In this document: piece by piece, positions 14,155 through 27,200 of the stretch | Layout of the letters: every line of letters begins with the position of its first letter | Numbering within the stretch: position 1 is the stretch's first letter | Assembly: GCF_964340395.1 (NCBI RefSeq) | Contig: NC_135552.1 | Location: 21,883,681-21,947,680 of the forward strand | Direction: 5' to 3' | DNA from: Glandiceps talaboti | Taxonomy: Eukaryota > Hemichordata > Enteropneusta > Spengelidae | DNA: 64,000 nucleotides | Position numbers and translations under genes: made by a program | The notes under the pieces: model-generated | Databases searched by the model: none | What the model was told of the DNA's origin: nothing | What the model saw: only the letters and a program-made list of their open reading frames with translations

Positions 14155-15424
14155 TTGGTTCTGACATGCATTATGCAGGTGGACATCACTTGGACATGCA
14201 AGTAGTCTTAACCTATATATTTTGTCTCTGATATACATTGAAATTATATATACCTAGCAATGCATTTTTTTCATCAGTAACGTGAGTAAGTGATAGAAAG
14301 ACATATTAATATATTGACAATGGCACTGAAGCTCTCATTAATGCTTCAATTCATATTTTTAGTATGAAATTTATTGATTCAGAAATAATTTTCAGCATAT
14401 TGACGTGTGTGTTATTGAATTGTGAAAGAATATAAATAGAAATGTAGAAAGATGAATTGCAAAAGAATAAATGTGATGAACACTAAATTGTATGTTTGTC
14501 ATATACATGTATTTTTAGCTCCAGGATATATGGTCAGGTTACCACCATCCCCTGGTGCATACTACCTGTTTTTACATCTGTATAGGGAGGCACAATGTAT
14601 CTTGATATAGAAAAGGAATGCCATTCTCTATGTTATTAGGACACCACATACTTTTACACCAGATGAAAAGAGTAACATTATCAATCACTTCAGTGTATAG
14701 ACAGTTACAGATACTCCCCTGAAAGTATACAACCTAAGATTTATAGCAAAACCCTGCCTTGCATTTGACATGCAGCAAAATTGTTATTATCATAGAGGCG
14801 AACTAAAGCAGAGATATTCTAAACTTAATCTAGAGGACTTGCATTTTGATGGAGATTGATTAATGGAAGGCCCATGCTTCCTGATGATTCTGATAAATTG
14901 TACATTACCTGAGCTGTTCATGAAACTGATAACTTAAAGATGATTAATGTGTCCACGGGAAGGTTCATGTTACTCCAGGTCATAATGAAAATGATATGAT
15001 GCTGAATGCATAGAAAATGAGGCAAGTCTTCATAGAATGTAATTAGAAATCAGCTCAGGTCAAGCCTGACTTGTTATTAGCTATACTTGCAAATTATGAG
15101 CACTATATATGATGTATCGTCATGCCTGCATTACAAAAAAAAAATGGTTATTTGTACCCAGCAAGAATCTAATGCATCATTAAGTAGCATGCACATATGT
15201 TTAACTCACAAAATAGTTTGAAAAGTTGTTAAAAACTCTGCCACTTCAAGTGTAAGTTCTATTATCTTTTCCCATCTCACAAATTGTAGCACTCACATAC
15301 ATGTGTATATTTGAATACAAAACAGTTAATAAAATGTTGTTAGAACTGTGCCACTACAAGAGTACAAGACGCGCACAGCACATGGTCAACACAATCTGTT
15401 TTTTTCAAAATATGGTTAAAGTAG

Positions 15425-15710
15425 GTAAAATGTACATGAGTTCCTCAGTCATTTTACTGAGGTTCTCTAGACTCTACCACTATTTTGGTACATGTATTAA
15501 ATTTTTAAAGTGATTATACATACAAGTAAATTCATTCCTCAGTCATTTTACCAGGGTTCTCTGCCTCTGTTTTTGCAAAGGATGATACATATAAGTCTGG
15601 GGAAAATCAACATGTCATTGAGTTCCCCAGTTTTTATACCAGGGTTCCAATATTGTATAGGAACCCACTAACCAGATCAATCCCTCTCTGTTACCAGGGT
15701 TCCTAAACCT
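15425..15710 (+). repeat. Diverged tandem repeat, unit about 85-110 bp
   Basis: Three or four copies of GAGTTCCTCAGTCATTTTAC followed by CAGGGTTCTC occur near 15440, 15537, 15620 and 15690, separated by AT-rich spacers with TACATATAAGT-like words. Confidence 0.55.
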
Positions 15711-17744
15711 AACAAAACACAGAGAAAATTTATTGTTGCCGACAAATGTAACATACATCTCAGAGATGAGAATGCATCTACTTATTTCATAGTTTTCATG
15801 GAAGCATTCAGTTGTCCTGTTGACTACATTATGTATATTGTATATACAAAATGTATGGCAGCTAGACAACATTTATTGATCAGAGAAATTGTGAATCTGT
15901 ATTGATTCAATATTTTCCAGGTGTGATATTTTTTCAGGGTATAATACAATTAATTAGGTATATTCAAACCAAGTTTAATACCATGACTTTAACTTTAAGT
16001 TAATACACAAGAAATCATACAAATTTTACCAGATTGCCTCTGCCATCTGTAAACCTTGAGATAAAACTGTGAGGTTTATTGTCAACTGTCTCAAGGGATT
16101 ATACATACAGAAACAATAGATTGTCATTCTTGTGTAATTTCCTGTCTTTGAGATCTTATTTAAAGTCAGTATTCAGGTTGATTTCTACTTTTATATTGTG
16201 TACTCACAATATTTGTAAGGAGTCTTAGAATTCCATGACAGGCTAATATAAACAAAATTAAGAAAAATAACTATGTCAAAATCCCCTAATCCGTGTTAAA
16301 GTTGATCATCCATGAATTATATGAACGTGTTTGTTGAAGCTTCTACCCACATATGTATGTCTATCAGAGATTTGTACATCCCTGGATGTATATGTTGTAT
16401 GTTATGCATGGATGAAAGCAGTGTTTTCGCTAAAGGGCAGACAAAATGATAAAAGAGAAAAGCCACAGATTTCCCCTGTCTTTTGTATATGGTTTCCTTG
16501 TATAATTATGGTATTTCGTACATGTAACTACAATTATACATTGTAACGATTTCACCATGCGTGGAATTTGAGTTCCTAAATGTTAACCACAAAAAAACAA
16601 TTATAAAAAAAATGAAACAATTTTATTATTACAAAGAATTGATGTATAGATTGTATTTGTTGATATATCATGCAATATGATTGTGAGCTTTCAATCAGGG
16701 CTTGAAATTAACTTTTTTCTATGGTAGTCCCAGTGGGATACCAATTTCAGAATTGGTATCCCAATGGTGGTGATCAGTAGTTCCCTATTCCTGAACTGAA
16801 AACAGAGTTCTTCTATTGGAAATATGTTTGTTATTAAATTTCATTTATGTCCGTAAGTCTTCAATCCTTTAAGTTTAAATCATTGCTGCATTATCAATGG
16901 TACATGTACATTGTAGGCCAAGTGGGCTACAAGCTGCAATTCGTGGTAGCCCCATGACAAGAATTGGTAGTCTGTAGACATGGGACTACTGGTAATTTCG
17001 AGCTCTGTCAATGGACGATGACTAGAGAGCTCTTCTTGTACTATCAGGCTCCTACTACACATACATGTATTTGCCTGCAAAGAAATGCCGTATAATATTG
17101 AATGTTTTGTTTACAGATCATCACTAAAAAAAATCATCTTATTTCAGTGAATAAAACACCCATACCAAGTTACAATACATACTCATGTATAGTTGTGTAT
17201 TCCAACAAAGAATTGTCAACAAAGTCACATTTGATATAAAGCACAATATGACTATCAAGACCCTGTATAAACTAAAACGACCAATATTAAACATAGTACT
17301 ACATGTATTCTTATATGTGTACATCTTACATGCTTAAAGCTCATCTGATATGCTGACAGAGTAGTTATTGTAACAGTAACAAATAAGTCTTTTTTAAATC
17401 TAAGGTTTCAGCTTCCTTCAGTTTGATTACGGTAATACATATGAATACGGAATAATAATGGTTATTGCTTGTTGGGCAACTTTAGAATATCACCATGCAA
17501 TTATTTTGTAGTTCCCCCAATTTAAACCTCTGTTCTATTTACATGTAATGTTTAATAGATGATTGTATGAATCATAGTTTTTGGGTATCTTTCATGATTT
17601 TATTTTGACTCCAACTATTTTGATTTGTTTAAGTAACAAAATTGCCCTCAGATAGGGATTGTACTTTTGTTTGAGAGATTACATGGTTCAAACTGACAGC
17701 CTAATTACATCTGTGTTTAACACTTATCAGGGCCATCTTTCAAA

Positions 17745-18990
17745 CAAAGAGCTTTGTGAGAGATCTGATGCCAAGGTGTAGCATTGCTTAGATAGGATCA
17801 TTTAATGTGTTTGAGGTGTATGGTCTTGTATACAGATATCAAGGTCAAACTAATCAGGGAAGGGATGGAGCATGATACATACCATGCTGTGCATTTTTGT
17901 CATTAAAAAGAAAAATTAATGAAATTATGACAAAATGGCCAGAGATCTGATCCTAAATTAAGCCTTAATATGTTGCATGGCTTTGACAGAAATAGGACCT
18001 GGATTTAATGTGCTCAAAGTATGTGGCCTATTTAAAATATCAAGGACTTATAATATTGGGGGAAGGTAGAACATACCATATGTCATGCTGTATGTTTGAA
18101 AAATAAAAATGCATGATATATAAAATATATACAGAGTTTTGTCAGATTTCTTATTCTAAGATGTAGCATATAGATATGATCAGTTAATAATATGTTACAA
18201 TGATGTAAATATCAAGGGCAAACTAATCATGGAAGGATAGAACATAATGTGTCATGCTGTATGTTTTTGTCATTTAAAAAACAAACCATGATGTATGACT
18301 CTGAAATATGCAAGAATTTTGCCATATTTCTGACTTGAGTCTAAGGTGTAGCAATTGGGATCATTTAATGTGCTCAAGGTGTGTGGCCTGACCTTGTATA
18401 CAGATATCAAGGGCAAACTAATCAGGAAATAGGTAGAACATAATTTATATCATGCGGTGTGTTTTTGTCAGTGACAAAAATTAAAATAAGAAATATACGA
18501 GTCTGACAGATTTTTGCTAGATTCTAAGATATAGCATTGCTTAGATAGGGTCATTTAATATGTTCAAAGTGTGTGGCCTTGTATACAGATATCAAGGGCA
18601 AACTACTCAGGGAAAGGGTTGAACATGATATATATCATGCTGTGTGTTTTTGTCATTTAAACAATATGAAATTATAAAGACAAATATGAAACAAGGGTTA
18701 GTGTTTTGCCAGGGATGTGATACTAAAGTGTAGCATGGCTTAGATTGGATCATTTAACATGTACAAAGTGTGTGGTATACAAATATCAAGGGAAAACTAA
18801 TTAGGGAAATGGTAGAACATGTGTGTTTTTGTCATTTAAAAATATAAAAATACATGATGTATGAAACATATACAAAGTTTTGTCAGATTTCTTATTTTAA
18901 GGTGTAGCATATGGATGTGTTTATTTAATAAGTATGTGGCCTTAGTATACAAATATGAAAGTCAGAATTATTTTGGGGAAGGCTTGGACA
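17745..18990 (+). repeat. Tandem array of about seven units of about 188 bp
   Basis: Units contain AGGTGTAGCAT-TGCTTAGATAGG, ATCATTTAATGTG, GTGTGTGGCCTT, GTATACAGATATCAAGGGC, AAACTAATCAGGGA, GTAGAACATRAT, ATCATGCTGTGTG and TTTTTGTCATTTAAAA in fixed order. The GATATCAAG word recurs near 17836, 18038, 18208, 18400, 18590, 18783 and 18950. Copies differ by substitutions and small gaps, so the array is old. It lies about 1.3 kb before the POU6 start exon. Confidence 0.85.
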
Positions 18991-20305
18991 ATTTATATAA
19001 TATGGTCATATAATTTATGTTGTGTCAATTCAAAAATACTAATAACAGTGATTAGGCTCGCCTTTCATAAGATTCATTTGTTAATGCTGTCATTTTGTTA
19101 TCAAGTAAAGCACACCCCTGCTGTTCCTATAAAATTTCATTAAGCCTAGACAAAGGTATCAGCAACACCTTTAAGAGAAAGGGATATTCTTCTTCATTGT
19201 CATAATTTACAATTCACAAATCCTCCAGGGCTGTATAAGAACTCCCTATGAAAATATCAAAATGTTCAGTCATTGTAATAAAATGATATGATGAATACTA
19301 AATATTTAACAAGCTAGGTAGGGAGTGAAACAAAGACTGGGATGAGCAAAAAGAAGGCCAATAGGAATGATTACATGGGGGTTAAAAGATACAAAGGGAA
19401 AGCAAATGTTTCCTCATTTAGAGAGAGTTGTACAACAAATTGATGTCAACATGCAGACAAAACTGCAATACAGGGTACACAATAAAATATTTAAGTGGTA
19501 GACATAAAGTATGATGAACTGGAGACAAAGGTAGGGTATTTAATAATAAATGAATGCTTTAATTTTAACAGGGTGTATCATTTCACTGTACAATTCTCTC
19601 GCTATGATATGATATGAACATATCCTATAACAAATACTAGATTATTGAAGCATATTTGTCAACTTTCATTCCTTTCTTTGTGTCTTAAAAAACACTCAAA
19701 ATTAAAGAAATATGAATTCAAACTATCAGATTTTCTGTGTCAAGTATTACAAATGTATCAAGAGCTAAAAAGTGTTTTTGACATCACTAGAATTTAGGCG
19801 TTTGACATAGGAAATACATCTTGCACAGTGGGTTTGACTTTGACCGTAGATGTTGGAGAAAGATTTGACATTGAAAAAGTTGTGTAGAATTAGATATGTG
19901 ATGTTAACTGAAAAATTCAATTCCATTATTGTATATTGAAATGCAACACGCAATCGAAAGATTTTACTCCTGTGAGGTCTGGCAAACAGCGCTGTTGGAC
20001 ACATTGAAGATAGAACCACATGCTTAAACAATTTCAAATGATATACATACTTAAAGATGGGAAATATATCGAAACCGAAATACATGTGTCATATTTGACA
20101 GGTGGGATAATTATGCCAAGACACACATTGTATATAAAACCTTGCATATAAAATAATAACTTCAAATGTATGTCAGTATGAAGGAAATCCATACACATGT
20201 AATGTTCAATAACAAGAGTTTTCCAGGTCAAGTATCAGAATCGGATGAATCTGAAAGGACTCATTTTCAAATTCTTTTTCCTTTTCTGTGATTTCCTTTG
20301 TGCAG

Positions 20306-20334
20306 GTAGTCACTGACAACTCGCGCATATTACC
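20306..20334 (+). other. pou6: POU6 5' UTR segment after a splice acceptor
   Basis: The acceptor TTCCTTTGTGCAG ends at 20305. The 29 bases before the start codon contain an in-frame TGA (20314-20316), so translation cannot begin upstream in this exon and an upstream noncoding exon is implied. Confidence 0.7.
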
Positions 20335-20493
20335 ATGGATGGGGATGCTACCACTCAGCAGACAGGGGTGGCCGATGCTGTGACAGCTGAGGGGCAGGTA
20401 CAGACTGATGTCAGAGGTCAGGAGGTCACGAGTCATGGTGTTTCTATCAAAACTGAAGTGAGCAGTCCACAACAGATGATTACAGGAAGCCAG
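20335..20493 (+). CDS. pou6: POU6 coding exon 1 (residues 1-53)
   Basis: Begins at ATG in a strong ACCATGG context and ends at donor CAG|GTAAAT, phase 0. It encodes a polar N-terminus starting MDGDATTQQTG and ending with Gln53. It contains IKTE, a possible sumoylation consensus (psi-K-x-E), which is a motif match only. The following intron is 9.46 kb. Confidence 0.85.
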
Positions 20494-23400
20494 GTAAATG
20501 ATGTTTCATTTTAGCATCGCCATCTACATATTACACACATTAGCTCCAACCTGTAGGTTGCAGTGACATGAACATGATAATAACGTGTCCCTTGTATTAA
20601 TATTCTGTTAGATTCCTGCAGGGCTCTGGCAAGTCACATAAAAGAACTTGCCATTAACGGCATTCGACATTGGACATGTAATTAATTGGTTGTAGGTTTT
20701 CTTGCATTTCTTTAGCCAGCAGGTATTCCGTGGCACAAATCAATCTTCGTTTCTAATTCTTGTCGGTACAAATTGAAAATCCTATAAATATCCTGATCAA
20801 TAAAAAACATCATGGTATAGTTGCAATGTGTGATGAATTCTTTCAGACCTGCTTATTTCAAAGACACAAACCAAAGATAAAGGTACATAAATTTCATTTT
20901 AAAAAAGGACAGCCGAGATAATATCACGTAAGAATGCATTATGAATATTAAATAAGCCATGCTTGATTTTAGATTGTTTCATTAAAATGAATGAAATTTT
21001 AGGGGTATATCATCGCATACTCATCACTTACATGTACATTTCAGTAAGGTCAACATCTACTAACCTTTTCAGTGCTCTTGTTCCTGTTTTATTGATGTGT
21101 CTGTTTATTCTTGCAAAAAAACAGGATTGCTGGAAAGTCTTCAGGGAAATAAGAGAAACAGTATTAGTCAATTTTCCATCAGGAGGTTGACATTCTGTTC
21201 TAATCTATAACAAGATATTCTTGTTTTAACCAGATGTGTTTTACGTTGAAATTTGCAAAATTGTTGTGAAATGGGCACGTCGTTGATATAAAGGACATTG
21301 GATTCAATAGTAATGTCTTGACTAATACTGTGACTTTATATATGCCAAACGTGATATGTAATATTACAGTCTGAGTACATTTTACTTTAATTTGTTTTTA
21401 GTCTCTTAAAATTCTCGTCACCAGAAATAGAATTTTACCACCTAGGTGTGTCATAAAATTACCAATCATTCAATTTCTTGGTTGACATCATGACTTCTGC
21501 TCCACACAATACACATGTATTACTATGGGTGCGAGTGAGAATAAGTTGACCTTCTTGTTCTGTTTTGACCTCAAGCATGAGGTAAACTGCTGTTACAGGT
21601 ACCAAGAATTCATAGCGCAATGAAGTTAAGTTAGCACCAGCGTATCAGAATCACATTTTTAGGGTTGCCAAAAAATGATAAGATTGATGATAAATTGGAC
21701 AAAAAGCAAGTTTTTAGGATTAAAATAAAGCTCATTTGTTACTGACTGACATAGCACAAGATCTTCATCGGAGTACAAGTTGGGTGAGCAGCTCCTGGTC
21801 TGTTTAATAGTGTATAATAACAATGATAAAATTGGTTTTTAGTTTTCTAGTGCTTTCTGATATAAACATATACCCCAAGTTTTCATAACTCTACCTCAGA
21901 CATGAAATGATCAAAACAGCCTGATCCTATCAATGGATTTTACACATTTATTTGTCAAAGAAATTGCCTTTGATGTAGATTACACCTTAATAATAAAAGT
22001 CTTCATATTTTGTTCTTACTAAATGTTCCAGAAAACTCTTATAATACCATTCCAAGTTCAAATCAAGAAAATGAATCAGGGATCAGGAGTCACCTTGTAA
22101 CCATTTTAGAATCCAAAATGACCATGACATACAGTGTATAACTGTATTGGAAAATAGAGTTAACACATTTCCTTGAAAACAAGATGGTGACCCATCAAAT
22201 TTCGTTTACTATTTCAAATGGACCGGTCTCAAGCTTTCATATGGTGATGTGTAGGGAATTTGAAAAATCAATTTTCAGGCAGATTGATTGGCTACCTTGA
22301 CTGTATGCTGCTTCATGTTTATTTGTAATTGCTTTGAACCTGAGACTCATCACTCAGCAGACCAGTGTAATTATAACAGTTCAAATTACAAGCAATGATA
22401 CAAAATCCAATGTATTTTAAGATGTGATACAGTAGCTAGTGATGTGATATTTTGCCCTCCTACACATCTAATATATATTTAGGATACGAGTCTGTTCACT
22501 GCACTGCCGAGATACATCATTAGTGAGCTGGTTATACCTCCTAGCCCTTGTGAGGATGTGAGGGTTAGGAGGCATGACCAGCTAATGATGTATCTCAACA
22601 GCGCAGTGAACAGGCTATTAAAATACATGTTATCAAGTGAAAATTTGGCTTCATCACATCCACAGGATGTAACAGATTTCTCAAGAATCATACCGTAACT
22701 ATCATCTTACCACAGTGTGTAAATAGGTAGAATTGCGTATGTGTTTTTGTGTATTAAAAAAATCAGGAGTAATTCTTAACACAAAAAATTGACAACAATT
22801 AACATCAAAATTTTGCCAGTAATTTATCTATCATTATTTCGTAATGAGAATACCAATCTGTATGATATGGAAGTGTGTGTAATTAAAGTTTGAATGCCAA
22901 CATTTTTCATTCTTTCCTACTACCGTGGACTGAAAGGTCTATCTATATTTCTGTTTATGTAAACCACAAGTAGTTGAGGATTGTGGTTGTATGAGTGGAA
23001 ACAACAACCAATCTTTCAGACTACCTGGATGTTATTTTCCAGTATTTTTCTTCATTCAGCCTAGGAAAATACAAGTGACCTAAGGGGTTTTGTCAATATG
23101 AGTCTAGGAACTCATAATGACAAGCCCTTAGGTCAAAAGTATTTTCTGGCTCAATGAAGAAAAATATTGGTGAATAATATAATTATACCTCCTCAAGCAT
23201 AATTCATGCAAAATCATGGAAAAATAATGGCGATTTAAAACATTTTGACCTGTATTTTGAGTGACATACATAGGTGATGTAGAATGACCATGGTATAATA
23301 TTTTTTGTTCAAAGACAACATCTTGGTTTATGAATGGTATATTACATGTAAAAATGAATTATTCTTCATACATACATTATGTTTTTTGCGACTTAACAAA

Positions 23401-24160
23401 TTAAGATTTGTATGGTACACTTAAATACCGTTAAGGAATGCAAAGTCTATTCTTTCCAGGTTTTCCTGCTCCTTTCGCAGTCATTTCATGTGTTAGCTTT
23501 CATCTAGAGATTTGGGTGTATTTTAATTTTGTAATGTAACAAGTACCAGTTGCATACATTTTTTTTTTTAAATTAACACAAATGGAATGGATAATTAGAT
23601 AAATGAATAATTAAGTATTATTCTCCAATATTTTTCTTTGTTCAGCTAAAGGAAAATATGAGTGGCCTAAGGGGCCTTGTCAGTCACTATACGAGTCATG
23701 ACAAAACCGTACATAAACTCAGAGTAATATCCAGCTGAATTGGGGAATAATATAATTATACTTTCTGTCACATAATTTTATGAAAAATCGGGAAAAATAA
23801 TGGTGATTTTGATCAATTTGACTTACGTTTTTGAGCACCTCAAAACCAGTGATGGTAGATGCAGGTTGTTAAGACATAGAATGACCAGGGTATTTAATCC
23901 ACATTTCTGTTCAAAGAGAATTGGCTTGTGCATAGTATAAAGAAGATTAAATAACAAGTTATACTGTAGGTGAGATAACGATATACATATATGATCTCAA
24001 AACAATGAAAATTGAAACCAAACACAACCAGAATGAAATCAAAGTAGCAACAATATGGTTTATCCAGTAATATGACACATGATATTATTGTTATACTGTT
24101 TTGAAATAAATTGCTATTTATTTTGCAAAATTGTTAATGGCAGATCCAAGTAACAAAAGA

Positions 24161-24202
<42 letters not shown>

Positions 24203-27200
24203 TGGGGGGGGGGGTGTTGGTAGTAAAATACACACTTTCCTGCACATTTAACTTTTAATAATCTTTCAAGAAAATCCAGAATGAAATATCAAGTTCTACA
24301 AAGACTTAAACTCATTTACAAGTATTAAAATGTTACTGATACTTAGCACAATATATTTATGTGCCAAGGTTCTCAGCAAGCACAGTTTGTATTTTAACTA
24401 TAATCACAATCAGTAATGCAGTTTATAACTCAAATAAGATAAAAAGGAAATAAAGTGAAAGTCTGATCTAATGGAAGATGAAATACAAATGGCCTGTTTT
24501 AGACTGACAATTAAGTAGTGTGATGTAACCACTTTAGATATACATTGTAAACCTGTCACACACTGTTTGAAATGTCATTGCTGTGACACTTTCAAGCCAT
24601 TAAAGTGGCTAACTGTATCTTATTTACATGCAGAAATGAAAAACCTGAAAATTATAAAATACAATGCTGTAACTAACGAGCTCTGAAAAGAGGCAGTCAA
24701 TAATGATTGAAATGGAGTGTGAGTACAGAGGCCAGTAATATCAATGAGAATAAATCATCTCAGTTCTATGCACTGCATGGGTTTTTTTTTGATGCTATAC
24801 CTTGACAGAAAATCACTCTCACTCATGACAGTAAATTGTGATGGGGAATAAAAAGCCTCTCAGAAGGTCCCAACATTGCATTACCTGCATGGAGTTTCAC
24901 TACAGAGATTCAAAGTATGTGTGTTTTTTTGCTCTTCAGTTGCTATATCCAGAATGCATATTGAAAGTGATTTTTAGTTCCCCAAAGGGGATACTATTAC
25001 AATGGGCTTTGTCCATTCTTCTGTAATATGTCATTTCTTTTACATGCAATTTTTTATATCTGATTCCAACCAAACCTGACATAAAGGTGACATATTATAT
25101 ATGGGGCATATGCACATAACTTTGTCTTGCAACACATGCAAATTTGACCAAATGGAGGCCATATTTGAAGTAAAAAATTAATATTTACTGCAACATAGTG
25201 TCAGGTCATTAATTGCATATCACAGACTCTTCATAGTATTGATTTGAAGTCGTGTTTACAAGTAGTACAGAGGAAAAGAAATATACAAAAGTATTGTTGT
25301 TGTTGCTCGTATCACCTTATGTTATATGTTGCTAAATGGCTGCCATATTTGTAGTGAACAGTATGATTTACTATATAACTCAAAAACATTACAGTGACTC
25401 ATTTGAGTGTCTTCCCCTGTATTATTTAATAGGTGTACGCTTCTTTTAAGACCTTGACCTTGACCATCAGGATCTATTTATCAAAATCAAACCATTTCGT
25501 ACATATCACAGACACTTTAATAGTGTGTTAATATGTTGTCACCAATAGCTTTTAAATCATGCCACCATTGTCACATAGAAGTTAAGTATTTGGGAAGTAT
25601 TTTCCATGAAGACTTGTCATTCCTTGTGATTGTGTCAAGCATATGCATTTACTATCCAGATTGTACATGTATATTAAACATGATCTTCTGTTCTTCAAAA
25701 TACTGTAAAAAAAAATGTGCACTCTACATCTAGACATTTTTTTCAGCCTTAATGAAAAAAGGGTGTGTTTTTGAAAAGCTCATATTGTGAAACTATTAAA
25801 TTTGATACATCAATAGTATGTTGCTAATGGAGATGCAGGTAGAGTGGTTATGTAGACAAGGGAAGGAATTCATATCACTTGAACAGCTGCATCTACCCTG
25901 CATGTATCATCGATAACCCATAAAACACAAAATCACAGTTAATGACGCTTGGTTGCAAAAATAAAGACGAAGCATCTGCTAGCATCTGCCTCAAGGGATT
26001 GTAAAGTGTTCAAATGGACATTGACTGAATGTACATCAGTAAGTTCGTGACATAATAAGTGATAGCTGTCACGTTATATGTCAAAATATAACCACATAAA
26101 GATTTTACCTAGAATAAAAAATCAGATTGTGCAGAGATACATCACAAAAAAAATTAAGTTCACTTCTCATGTATAATATATTTAGTGCAATGTAACCTCA
26201 ATATATGCACATGCAATCTTATCATTGTTTCAAATAAACAAATTGTAATCCTTTCTAGGCAGGTGGCACTCAGGTGGCACTCATTGCCCATGAGCAATGT
26301 GGCAGAGAAAGTAGTACCAGTCTAAATTGCAATTTCCACAAGGTTATCTTTATTTTTTGGATGCTAACAGGATGAAAATCCTTATTACAAAAAATGTATC
26401 CATTTCCCACCATCTACAATCTTTCTCGATATGTAAATTATAATATAGAGATGACACTGTCATCAACAGCCCAACACAGATGTTTGCACCGGCTTCAGAT
26501 CAACCTGCCTACAGCTGGCAGATCCGATCCTCATACTCTAATGCCAATATTTATAATTTAGGCTGTAAAATTTACTGATCTTCATAACACAAATAAAAGT
26601 TTTGCAGAACAATTGTGAGGTTTGTACATGTCAAACTAGAACAATTTGACCCTGGGCTACTGCATGAGCCATACAACAAAGATCCATAAAATCTGTATTC
26701 TGGCAATAAAACTTTAATTATTTTGGGTTTTGCCATGTATGATGTAGGACATCATTAAAAATCACATAGAAAATAATATTTGTACCTTGTTTTTCATGAC
26801 ATTGAAATGTACCCTGAAGTTGAAAATAACAACTAGTATATATTACTCATTTAGTATAGACCTTCATACTTATACAGGTATTTGTCTAATGTCATATAGA
26901 TGATTATTTTCAAATGCACAATGGATTTCTAATTTAGATGAAGCATTGTGTCAAAAGTGTCCATCCTACCCCTACCCCTAAGGTAGTGTTTACAATAATT
27001 TTTTTCATGAATTGTTTGCATTGAAAAACAGACTGAGTTATTCCAGAACAGTTATAGCTACAGTTATTGCTACATAAATCAGTTGAATGTGTAACTCTTA
27101 AACAGTTTTTCTTTCCAATGAAATGTTGTGGAAAGACGCAACTATATAAAGATTGATTGTGTCCACATGGTTATTCATTAGAAATGATTATTTAGCAGCG

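Noticed and set aside
19765-20085. 106-codon minus-strand frame just upstream of POU6 exon 1
   Set aside because: Composition looks peptide-like but I recognise no domain, and no splice context supports it.
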